64,000 nt of DNA from Macrocystis pyrifera (lineage: Eukaryota > Sar > Phaeophyceae > Laminariales > Laminariaceae): positions 9,092,254 through 9,156,253 of the forward strand of contig JASSKH010000017.1 of assembly GCA_031763025.1 (NCBI GenBank), in the 5' to 3' direction. This document shows positions 52,389-63,208 of this stretch, in pieces. The notes under the pieces are model-generated. The model was not told the origin of the DNA. It ran no database searches and was given only the letters and a program-made list of their open reading frames with translations. A program made the position numbers and the translations under genes. Numbering within the stretch: the stretch's first letter is position 1; every line of letters begins with the position of its first letter.

Positions 52389-52599
52389 TTACGGGGGGCA
52401 ATAATAAATAGGACAAAATGTTGTTATTACGGGGAACCATAGTAAATAGGACCAAATATTGTTAGTAAAAATAGGTAAATATATAGGTTTTTATGTATAC
52501 CAAAGGTCCTATTAACTATGGACCCCCGTAATAGTAAAAATAGGGATATAAATAGGTTTTTGTGTGTGCTGTAGGTCCATTTTTACCATGGTCCCGCGT
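52389..52599. mobile_element. Stowaway-like MITE, copy 18 (outer, interrupted)
   Basis: Left part TTACGGGGGGCAATAATAAA and right part CATTTTTACCATGGTCCCGC form one decayed AAATAGG-subtype element, split at TTGT-TA-GTAAAA. The right palindrome arm has no element here. Confidence 0.82.
52427..52531. mobile_element. Stowaway-like MITE, copy 19 (nested)
   Basis: A complete element inserted in copy 18 with TA duplicated at 52425-52426 and 52532-52533. The insertion point is the same internal base as in the nested pair at 8.1 kb. The left end is AAATAGG subtype, the right end TAACTATGG subtype. Confidence 0.88.
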
Positions 52600-52661
52600 A
52601 CAAAAACAAGATCATACTTGCACTGAACATTGTGTTTGATGTTCATTTTTTTTTGTTTCAG

Positions 52662-53328
<667 letters not shown>

Positions 53329-53689
53329 AAAATATTCCGCTCTCAAACCAAGTAGTTTGTCCCCGAAAGGTGGGCGCGCGGCAGCCGTTTAACTGCTAAC
53401 GTGCAAACAAATTCCAGTGTAATTCCAAGTGGTCTATCCCCGAAACTTGTGTGCACTTGTAAAGGAGACAAAAAGCGGCATGCTTCATAGTGTTTCGGGC
53501 GCTATATATTCGATGGAAAATGAGTGCGTGGGTGTTCAACGCAATCGCCGCCGTAAAAACACCAGAACTTTACACTTTGACCTGCTGATAACACGATAGG
53601 AAACATCATTACTACTACTGTTACTACTACTACTACTGCTGCCGCTAATTCTACTATTGCTACTACTGCTACTACTGCTGCTGCTACTA

Positions 53690-53794
53690 TTACGGAGGTA
53701 CATAATTAATAGGACCTATGGTATACATAAAAACCTATATATTTACATATTTTTACTAACAAAATTTGGTCCCGTTAACTATGGACTCCCGTAA
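53690..53794. mobile_element. Stowaway-like MITE, copy 20
   Basis: Ends TTACGGAGGTACATAATTAA and GTTAACTATGGACTCCCGTA, TA flanked, inserted in a short CTA/CTG array. Confidence 0.85.
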
Positions 53795-53995
53795 TACTAC
53801 CACCATACGATTCGCTGTGTACGTCTCTCTCCTCCTGTTCTGCAGGTGCACTGCTCTGAGCTCGTCACGTCGTCGCCTCGCTTCTACTATGTCGCGTCAG
53901 GGCTGTCTTAAGGGGACTGTAGAATAAATGTGCGAGTGCAGCAGGGGCGAGAAGGGAAAATATGAAAATATGCACCGTACGAGAAAAACAAGCGC

Positions 53996-54949
53996 CCTAA
54001 CTTACGAAACTAAAGTATCGAAACCTCGCTCTTTTTGTTTAGACCCACGCAGGGGCTATGCTAACACCAAGTCAAACGAACAATTACAGTAAATACCACA
54101 AGTAGTATGTTGTACTTTTATTTCGCACAGCGATCCCACCCCACCACTGTACCATTTTTTTTTATCCCCTAACCTGTTTAGGAGTTCGGTGATGTTTTCT
54201 CTTTTCTGTCGCGCACCCCCGGTGTACCACTCCATGCTGCCGTGCACAGCAGGGAGGTCTAGAGTTATTGCATTGTTTGCTGACTTCTTCGGGCACAACC
54301 AACGCACACCTCTTGTATCTCGCTAGTATTACATCAATAGAAGCGTTCAGCGCGGTTACGATTTTCCATCTTGTGTTGTCTTTTTTGGGGGGGGGGGGTG
54401 TACTCATGTCATCCCTCGCACCGCTACAACGCCGGGACGGAGCACGTCGGACCAGGCAGATTTTTCTTGCACCAAGCGCGAAGCGACGTGAGGTGATAGG
54501 CGAGTCGCATGAAGGGTGAGCTGCATCCTACTAATAATGTGATGCGGGCTTTCTTGCATATGGAGGGCATCGGGGGGCCGGGGGGGTTACTTGTTGCTTG
54601 GCCTACCTCCCAAACATATTTTCCCTGCACCTATCCCGTCCAATGTCACATGGTATGGTTACATCACACGTGGCGTGGTGTCGCCGCCATTTTTTTTCCG
54701 ACAGGTAACACCTGTTTCGCTTGGACGGCGGAAAAAGCGAAGGCAGTAGAATGCAGTACGACTGCAGCTGTTTGTGCAAGTACGGGCGGAAACATCACTT
54801 TCGTCCAGACGCGCTGTAGACGTGTTGTGCCGACTCTATGCTACCCTGCACCAGGCACCAGGCAATTAGTGTATATTTCCGTGTACCCATACTGCTGCTA
54901 TATGTGGCCACGGTAGCATGTTTGAAGTTTGCTGGTTGTAGGCGTTTGC
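53996..54949. other. Spacer between the palindrome arms
   Basis: About 1 kb that has no inverted partner in the window. It contains a G run with GTACTCATGT and the GACGGAGCACGTCGG repeat tail (54391-54560). The frames around 54509-54916 are not supported as genes. Confidence 0.6.
54391..54560. repeat. G-tract dispersed repeat in the palindrome spacer
   Basis: A G run, GTGTACTCATG, GCCGGGACGGAGCACGTCGG, then GGCGAGTCGCATGAAGGGTG and GCATCCTACTAATAATGTGA. The order is the same as at 8640-8935. Confidence 0.7.
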
Positions 54950-55144
54950 TCTTGAAGCGTTTGTTTCTCTCTTACGTTGTATACCTTCTCCCTCCTCTCC
55001 CTCGCGGCTCTCGCACGCTTATTTCAGTCCCCTTAAGGCAGACCAGACGTGAAAGAAAAGGAGCAAGGCGACGATGCGACAAGCTCAGAGCAGTGCACCC
55101 GCAGGCCAGGAGGAGAGAGACGTACGTAGCGAATCGCAGTTGTA

Positions 55145-55930
55145 CTACGGCAGTAGTAGTATACGATCTGGTTCAGGGATTCCGTGTTTTATAGTTAGAG
55201 ACTGAAACTTCTTACACACCTTCCGTGCCCTTATGCCGGGGGTTGTGTGGACTTTTTGTTTTGTCTTCTGTCAGTTATCTGGGGCCTTCTGCAACCCCAG
55301 ATATCTACAAAAAAAACAACGAAAAAGTTGCATTCCTTCGATACACCCCTCGGCACAATGGCACGGAAGGTGCGTGAGAAGTGTCAGGGTCTAATTCGAA
55401 AAAAACGCGTGAACTTCCGAGCTTTCGTGGGAAAAAACGTGGATTTCACCGTTTTTTTCGAAGTTACTCGGTTTACGTCTGAAATCGACTTTTAGCGATA
55501 ATTTTTGCTTAATACCGATTCTACTCAGTCAGTCCTTCGATTTTTCGCGCGAAGTCGTTGTACAGATATGCCTTGGAGTACCTAGAGCCGTCTTGTCCAG
55601 AAAATGGTTTCTTCCAACGGATACACCTCATGATTGTTGGCCTTTTTTGAAGGCCTGGGGTAAGTCGGGACACAGTCTCAACGCTAGCGCCAGCCCCATT
55701 GGCAAGCTCTTAACCAAATAAAACTGGAATTTTGTGCCACCCGCTTCCGCTGCCCATTACAGTCAGCATGATACCAAATATGTGACATTCGAGTGGCTAT
55801 TGCATGCAGCACTCATGGTTGACGCAGTTTTAGGGCGTTTCGCTCGAACCAGCCTGTAGTACCAAGTGCTGCTTTTATATCATGATGCCATCAACTTAAG
55901 AAGCAGTTCGTACTGTATGACTACTGTATG
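55145..55930. other. Arm 2 stretch without a clear left-arm partner, no gene
   Basis: The left arm has a CTA array and a MITE in the equivalent place. A plus-strand frame at 55247-55495 ends in a basic stretch but has no recognisable domain or splice support. Confidence 0.35.
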
Positions 55931-56092
55931 GCGTTATTACGGCGGCGATGGTGTGAATGAACGCGCACGCGCCCCTTTACAATGCCCAGAGCCCGAAAAC
56001 TGTGGGGCATGCCGCTCTTTGTCTCCTTTACAAGTGCATACACGTTTTGAGGAAATACTACTTGGAATTAGACTGGAGTCGTTTGCACACTA

Positions 56093-56202
56093 TTACGGAG
56101 GACTTTAGAAAATAGCACCTACGGTATACAAAAAAAACTACAGTATATATTTCCCTACTAATACTCACTATATTTTGCCCCATTTACTGTGGTCCCCCGT
56201 AA
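56093..56202. mobile_element. Stowaway-like MITE, copy 21
   Basis: Ends TTACGGAGGACTTTAGAAAA and CATTTACTGTGGTCCCCCGT, TA flanked, strongly diverged. It lies at one edge of the arm-2-specific segment. Confidence 0.78.
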
Positions 56203-56218
56203 TAGCAGTGAACTCTTT

Positions 56219-56294
56219 TAGGACTGCAGTCACGTTTTGGGGACAAACTACCTAGAATTTCAGCGTTTCGTCCCCAAAACGGGACTGCAGTAAA
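56219..56294. mobile_element. Palindromic GACTGCAGTCCCGTTT element, copy 3
   Basis: GGACTGCAGTCACGTTTTGG and ACAAACTACC pair with GTTTCGTCCCC and AAAACGGGACTGCAGT. It is a complete hairpin of about 75 bp next to the MITE. Confidence 0.65.
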
Positions 56295-56458
56295 ATGACG
56301 ATCTAATTTATGGACTCAAATTTGGCACAAATAATGGAACCATGGATGATATCGAAATGTCTCGGAATTTGTATCGAAGCGAGGTCACTTCTTCCTTTCG
56401 CTCCCGAAACCTCGTAAGCTTTACGAATCGGTCGCGAAAGTCTTGAGAGTATTGAAGG

Positions 56459-56974
56459 ATGCCGCGAACCACGCGCTCAACACCGGCCCTCCCAGCAGCC
56501 GCTGCTGCTATCGCGTCAGCCCCGGTTCCGGCGTTGCCCGAGGAGGCTCCGCGCCCCAACCCGAATCGGGCGTCGGCGACCTGGGTAGACCCTTCCACAC
56601 CGCTGGAGCAGCTGCCCTGCTTCAAGCAAGGGGCCTTGGGAGCCGGGGCGGTTCTGGACCTCACCCGTGTCTTCCTTGCGACGGGCAGCAGCTGTGCGGT
56701 GGGTTCGCGGCATGAGGTTGCGTGCGCGCTCGGCGGGGTGGTACCCAAGGTGCCACCGCGCCCGGGTTCCGACACATGGCCCCAAGTACCGGAGGCCGCG
56801 GAAAGGATTGCCACCTTTGGGCTCGTATACCCAGATCATTTACAGGTATCAACCCCGCGCAGAGTATGTGATTCGCCACTTTACTCAGCGCGGGGGGAAA
56901 TACCAGACGAGACCTCCTGCCCGGCGCAGGAGACCTCATCCAATCCAATACTTACATTAAATGATCCACAGTAG
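56459..56974 (+). CDS. 171-aa ORF in the arm-2-specific segment
   Basis: An ATG-to-TAG frame, MPRTTRSTPALPAAAAAI, then ALPEEAPRPNPNRASATW, PLEQLPCFKQGALGAGAVLD, LTRVFLATGSSCAVGS and IATFGLVYPDHLQ. The middle looks like a folded protein. The minus strand is also open here (ERVVRGILQYSQDFRDRFVK and KLTRFRERKEEVTSLRYKF), so the coding strand is not certain, and CAG|GTATCA at 56845 could be a donor. No family is recognised. It lies in a stretch that the left arm lacks, so it was inserted here or lost there. Confidence 0.35.
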   Translation: MPRTTRSTPALPAAAAAIASAPVPALPEEAPRPNPNRASATWVDPSTPLEQLPCFKQGALGAGAVLDLTRVFLATGSSCAVGSRHEVACALGGVVPKVPPRPGSDTWPQVPEAAERIATFGLVYPDHLQVSTPRRVCDSPLYSARGEIPDETSCPAQETSSNPILTLNDPQ

Positions 56975-59735
56975 AGAGACAGAATACTGCAGTACTAATA
57001 AAAGAGTTAAAGGGCTGCCACGCGCCCACGTTTCGGGGACGAACTACTTGATTTCAGAGTGAGATAATGCTTGCCCTGATGGTAAATGAAGAGCATTGGG
57101 GGCACCTTGAACGCGTGTTCTCGTGTCGCGCGGTGGAATGCTTGCCGCCTCAAAATCGTACCCGGTGCACTCATTGGCTGTTGGGACACACACGGAGTAA
57201 GAATGGCGCTTTTCGTGTTTTTTTGTGTTTAGTTTGGCTTGGTTTCCATCTTGAGTTTTTCAGCGGAGGAAGGGAGGGGGAAGGGGTTTTCGGGCTTTTT
57301 GGTGGAACGATTTTTACTTCTTTCCTTGGCACTGGCACGGCTCTGCTATCGTGGGGGAAGCGGCGGCGGCGTCGGTAGAGGTGGTGGACTGATTTTGATG
57401 GCGATGTATCGATACAATTTACCCGGTGTATATCGTAGTAGAGCAGCAGTAGAAATAGTAGTAGTAGTAGTAGTAAGGGGTGGGGTGAGAGGGTCGAACG
57501 CTGAAGGGTTCCCACGTACTGTAACTGACCACGACTACACCAGCACGGAAACAAAAAAAAAGGAATGTCAAACACAATGTTTAGCGCAAGCATGATTCGT
57601 TTGAGTAGCTCTGCGTCCCTCCGTAGAGCCAGAGACTTTCTTAAGTTCCAAACGCGTATAGTTACAGCATGGACTGTCACCCGAGGTCGTTGAGCGCTAG
57701 CACCAAGGCGGAGACAGTCGCGGTTCAACCGTTTGTTCGAGCACACAGTGAAAAAATAGAAGGAAAGGGGAATAAATCGACCTCTGAGAACAAGCCCAAC
57801 TGCGGTGCTTGCGAGAGCGGTAGCTCTTTCCCCCCCCCCCCCCCCGCCATTTGCGTATAGTTTGTTCTCAATGGTTTATTTTACTTTGCACCTCCTTCCG
57901 TGTAATGTCTTGCTCCAGGCCTCGAGTCATTCGTCATTCCTTACCGGTGACGGTCAATAGTCATTCCTTGTCGGTGACAGTTAAGAGTGCACCACAAGGG
58001 GAACTACAGAAGTCTACTGGTTAATACTATTAATAGTAGACAGTACAAGGCAAGAGGCAATGCGGCGACCGTCCTCGTTACGGCAAACACTCTTGCTTCA
58101 TTCACAGCCTTGCGCGCTCCGACGACAAAAAAACGTCACCAATCTCCACGACGGATGGGCCGATATATAGCGTACTTTCTTCCTTTGCCAAGGTTTCTTC
58201 CGCGAATGCTGTAAGAAACCGACAATCGTCCTCGAATACCTCTTTCAAAGCCAAGATCGGTTTCAAGAAAACCACGTGCTTCTGATCAGACCGCAGATAA
58301 ACAGAGACTCAAGGACGGCTAAAACGGGTGATGCTAATATTATCCGAGTATCTTTCAACCCCCCTCCCACCATCACCACTCCTACTCCCTCACCCTCTTT
58401 GAATAAAGAATGCATGTGTAAAATCTCCAGGAAAACCTGTGCACTGACCCCAGCCCTCCAGTAGAGGCTACAGTACGTATGATACGGAAGGGAAACCCGG
58501 GAGGAGAAGAGTCGGGACGGATCACCAAAACCATTCTCCCTACTACAACACACCCCACAGACAAGCAGACGTCTTCCTTAGACAGCCCGCCGCGATGGGC
58601 CCTTCTAGAACTCTAGAACAAAACGCGCCTATCCGCACTGCATCACTCTCCCTTGCTACTGCCTAACCAGGTATGTAGGAAGACTTCAAAAGTCATAAAC
58701 AACAGTGTAATCAACAACGTGTATAAGTTTTCCACACCATGGAAGCAGCTGTGCACGCAAGGTAGGTAAGCTACCTATTCTAACAGATTGTGATAACAGC
58801 ACCCTCGATCCGGAAGGGCACAAACAAGAACGATCTTAATATACTACACCTGACATTAATAACACGCGACAAGCAACAGCAGCACGCTTTTGCTTAACCC
58901 TAGCACAGTGTGGAGGAGACAACGAACGCAGCAAAGTGAGTAAAGTGCCCGCGTTACCATCATATATCAAAGGAGCGAACTTGATCCTGTTGAGCAGTTT
59001 TAAGTTGAGTCAACCCACACCGGTTTCAAGCCCTCCCTCACGTTTCGGCTGTAGTGGCCCCACTGTATACCAAGCACAGTAGGTACTACCGGTATTAGAC
59101 TATAACCAAGCAGCAAAGTACTACAGTACATCAGGTATAATACTCTCCCACAGCACTCCCTGCTGGGGAGTGGTGACACGGAACAACGATAATATCATAA
59201 TGTATCAATGCAAGCAGTAGTTTCTACTTGTAGAATAGAAACTCAAAAGCCTCAACAGGTCTACTTTCCAAAGCCGCAAATTCCTATGATGAGAGTACTC
59301 CTACGACAGCAAAACCACTACGTAGAATTACGGTAGTACTACTAGGTCTATTACTGCCCACGGTCGTAACCATATAGGACGAAGAAAACCGAAAGTGGTA
59401 ACGTCCAGTGTGCGTGTCACCGACAGCTCCGTCTGTCACTGTGCTTCATGCCATCTACATCATCATCATCCACACGATATGCTGTGTGCACAGGAACGTG
59501 AGTCCGTAGTGAGTGGTACCAAGGCGCTGTGATTTAGGCCGAAAGAAGACAACACATAAAACAAGAAGAAAAGCCACACACGCCAATTTCCATGCATCCC
59601 CACGTAGAAAAGTTGAAACGGCTAAAGTAGCAGGTGCTGTTCGTGTTCTTAAGGTAACGATAGGGCTGCCGGTTAGGGATCGGCGTTGAGCACCAACACC
59701 TCTCCCTACACCCACCGCTTCCGCACTACGGGTAC

Positions 59736-59865
59736 CTTGCCCCCCCCCCTCGCCGCCGCCGTCGCCTGCCTGGTGCGAGATGCCACCCCCGCTGTCTTCA
59801 GGACCTTCCTCTGGCCTCCGACGGCGACGGCTGGTGCGGCGTCCTTGGTGGGCCTGCTGGCGCTC
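59736..59865 (-). CDS. Gene C exon, right-arm copy of 50035-50172
   Basis: Minus strand, acceptor AACAATAG at 59866, donor GCAAG|GTACCC at 59736/59735. It reads SASRPTKDAAPAVAVGGQRK then VLKTAGVASRTRQATAAA. It differs from the left copy by substitutions that mostly keep the amino-acid class and by a G run of nine bases instead of seventeen, so the phase at the donor differs between copies. Confidence 0.5.
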
Positions 59866-61063
59866 CTATTGTTTCAAGGGGTTGAAAACGGGGGACGGGG
59901 GACGGGGGACGGTGGACGGAGACGACAAAATCATTTGATTGAGTTGCATGAGCGAGTAAAGTAGATTAAAGTAAGGTAAATGTTGTTGACCAGGTAAGTA
60001 CGAGGCGCTTCGCTCGGCGGGCGTCTTCCGCCCGCTACGCTCGCTCACAAGGGATAATGAGCGATAGAACACGAATGTGTGAATGAAGCAGACTGAGTCC
60101 AGAATTAGGTGAAACCTGACGAAAACAAGCCAGACGCCGCATGCGCGTATGTATCGTATCACACATGTATACGGTAGTGGGACCTGTACAAGGCGGCACG
60201 AATCGATATAAGGCGGCCGCTCGATATAAGGCGGTCAAAATGAGAAAATAGTATATCAGCGGCTATCTCGCTTGGTTTCGTACTTATTAATGGTATGTTT
60301 TTAATTCTGAGTCAACTTTTGAAAGCTTCTTTCGTTTTTTCGAAATTTGTTTTCGACTTTTAATCTTGAAGTTAGTGAGGGTGTTTTCATCCAGGAGTGA
60401 GTGTGGAGATTTTCATCTAGGAATTAGTGTGGGGGCGATTGTCTACATTAGTTTCGATCGATTTTCGATTCTGACTCGAGTTCCGAAAATCCTCTTCCGG
60501 ATAATTTTTTCGATTGGTTTAGTAATTGAATTAGTGCAGAAGAAATACCACGCTGATCCGAGTTTCGCAAAACCGTTTTGTTTTCCTTTTTTTTTTCTAT
60601 TTGCTTTTCGAATTTCTTTATCTGGGAATTAGAGTTAACATTTGTCTCAAAGATAGTGTGGGAGTATTCATGTTGACTAAAGTGTGGACTTATTATATTA
60701 TATTGTGAAATTGATGTAGGAAATGTTATCTTGAAGACGCGTTCTACGATAGAGGTAGCACATTTCCGCTAAAATATTTTCTGAATGGCGGGGTTCCTTA
60801 ACCAAAAATCGTCGGAACGACAATCTTGTTTCGGACTATGACGTTTTTATATACTTGGGCCTTGGGATGATTCATCGGGACGCAATTTGATTTTTGCTGA
60901 AGTCAGTTTTCGGGTCAGGTATGAAGCTCTTTAAGTGAGGAGCCTCAGAAAAATTAGGGGGAACTTCTATCGTAGAACGCCTCTGAAGCAAGTGTTGGAA
61001 CGACCCCGACAGGGCAAAGCCTAAAAAAAAACAGTAAAAAAGAAGGAACAAAAACAGACGAGC

Positions 61064-61117
61064 CTTCTTATGGAGGCCGTCGTAGACGCCGGGGATATTC
61101 GCCGTAGACACGCCGAG
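61064..61117 (-). CDS. Gene C 54-nt exon, right-arm copy, GC donor
   Basis: Minus strand, acceptor TTGCTCGCAG, exon SACLRRISPASTTASIR in phase 2. The donor is AAGAAG|GCTCGT: the GT of the left arm has become GC. GC-AG introns are a known minor class, so the site may still work, but the change could also mark decay. Confidence 0.45.
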
Positions 61118-61206
61118 CTGCGAGCAAGCCTGTCATTAAGTGTGATCCAACCAAGACAACTGTGAGTAAGTCTAAGTACGAGTATGAAAGTGAAGCTATG
61201 CCGTAC

Positions 61207-61344
61207 CTCAGCCGCCGGGCCACCCCGTCCGTCTTCTCGTGGTCGGCTAGTTGGCTTCGAGTGGAGGGCCTCTGCTGAGACACACCCCTCTTCGTGGCCA
61301 CGATCGGTGTCGGCCTTGCCGCCGCCTTGCTGCTCACAGTAGCC
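61207..61344 (-). CDS. Gene C exon, right-arm copy of 48648-48787
   Basis: Minus strand, acceptor GCCATTTCAG, donor GGCTGAG|GTACGG. In phase 2 it reads RATVSSKAAARPTPIVATKR, GVSQQRPSTRSQLADHEKTD and GVARRLR, open throughout and ending in phase 2 as the next exon requires. The length (138 nt) is two less than in the left arm, so this copy is probably closer to the ancestral reading frame. Confidence 0.55.
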
Positions 61345-61696
61345 CTGAAATGGCAGAGAACGACACATCAATTCAACAGGACGCCAACACCGTGCGGCCG
61401 GTGGCGGAGGAAAAAGTTAGCACAATGTTTTACTTTTTTTTTTGGTGTTCAGCAGGGTTAAGCAGCTGCAAGAGCGGAAGGGAGGGGAGGACATGCTCGG
61501 GGTGGGGGGGGGAGTGGAAGAGAAGGTACTTACTACATACTGTAAAACCTACAGTAAAATAAAAGTATCGACCAGTACGCGCTCTCGACACCAACCACAC
61601 CTCGTACATCGCACGGCGACACCGCTCGTGGATGCTGAAAAGGCGCCAACGAACGCAGCGTTATATGTATGATGAGAGCAACAACAAGTACCCTAC

Positions 61697-63208
61697 CTCG
61701 TCGCTGAAGCGCGCCGCATCTTCCTAGATCCAGCCGCCTCAATCGATGTGCCTTCATCGTTGGTCTTCGTCACCGATGCCCTCGAACCGTTTCCGCCGCA
61801 ACCGTTGTCGCCACCGCCACCACCACCCTGACCGCCGCAACCGAAATCACCGCCGCTGTTGCCTCGCCATGAAGTTCCTGCCCCCGTGCCGAGGCCGGAC
61901 GTACCAACGTACGGCACTGCCTTGGTAGCTTGCGACCTGTCGGCCAACACCGAGCGGGGCGTGGTGTTGATGCGAACGGTGCCAAGAGGCGTCCTCGCCA
62001 TCGACGAAATGGGCCTCTTCCCCGAGGAAACGTCAGGCGACGATAGCACCGTGCTCCCAACCCCGGCCCCGACCCAGCGTGGGCGTCCCCCGGTCTTGCC
62101 TGCCGAGGTCTTCCCACCGCGGCCCTGCGGCGGTGTTTCGTTTTCCTTGTCGTTCAACGAGGTGCACTTTGGGGTGGCGGTGGAGACGGTGGAGGCGGCT
62201 AGGGCGGCAGCGGGGGCAGGGGGGGAGGTAGTGGCGACGGCAGCGACGGTGGCGGGGGTAGTGGGGGCGGCCCGGATGGTGCAAGAGGCAGTGGTGGTAG
62301 CGATGGAGGCGGGGGGGCGGGTGGGGGCGGCAGCGGTGGTAGCGGCAGGGGCCGCGGGGGAAGTCGGGGTGGGAGTGGTGGTAACGGCAGGGGCCGGGGG
62401 TGGGATAGAGACGGGATTGGTAGTAGCGGCGGAGGCGGCAGTGGTGGGGGGTGGCCGCCGTTTCCGATGAAAGGAGCTCTGCGTTGGACGCGAAAGACGC
62501 AAGAACGGCGCGGGTAGGAGGCGTGGACATTTCCGGTGTAGCGGCAGGGGCGGGAGAGGTAGCGGTGGTAGCGGTGGTAGCGGCAGCAGTGGCGGTGGTG
62601 GGGGCGGGCGTGGTTTCCAACGACAAGGGTTCTGCGGTAGCCGCGAAAGAGGCAAGGAATTCAAGGGCGAAAGGCGTGGAGAATTCCACGGCAGCGGTGG
62701 GGGGCGGGGGGGTGGTGCGGCTGGCAACAATGGTAGCGGCTGGGTTGGGGGTGGCCGTCGCTTCCAAAGGCAGGGGCTCTGCGGTGGCCGCCAAAGATGC
62801 GAGGACGTCCGGAGGGGAAGGAGCAGCGAGGTCCGCGGCTTGCAAGCTATCGAAGGTAGCGGCGGCGGCAATCGACGACGCGCAAGTACAAAGAGTCGTG
62901 ACACCCAACGGCGTCGCAGGTAACGCGCTCATCCCGCCAGCATCGGGGTTCCCGTAGCCACAGTTGATGCAGCAGCCGTTGGCGTTGTCGCTGGTCCGGT
63001 GTGGTGGTGAGCCCACGCCGGCCTCCTGGAGCGTTGAGGCCAGGCGGTCGCGTTCAGCGACCAGTTCTTCCACCTTGGATTCCAGCAAACGCTTCTCCAA
63101 TCGGAGGGTATCGTTGGATGCAGCGAGCTGCGTCTTGTCCGCAGTCAGTTGCACGGCTACGGTGTGCAGGCATGAAGCGGCCTCCTTCCAGGCCTTCACG
63201 GTATTGGC
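61697..63208 (-). CDS. Gene C main exon, right-arm copy
   Basis: Minus strand. It starts after CCTCCCAACAG with ANTVKAWKEAASCLHTVAVQ, 19 residues that the left copy lacks, then the coiled coil LTADKTQLAASNDTLRLEKR, the Cys knuckle CCINCGYGNPDAGG, about three repeats of a unit containing VLASLAATAEPLPLE (the left copy has one), the KEN motif LNDKENETP, RTPLGTVRINTTPRS and SRKMRRASAT. The apparent stop is overlapped by the donor GACGAG|GTAGGG at 61697/61696. One frame shift occurs at a run of six C on the minus strand (62446-62451). With one base less, 1511 nt fits the phases on both sides. Confidence 0.62.

Noticed and set aside
55247..55495. 82-codon frame with a basic tail
   Set aside because: No partner in the left arm, no splice or promoter signal, ordinary AT-rich composition.
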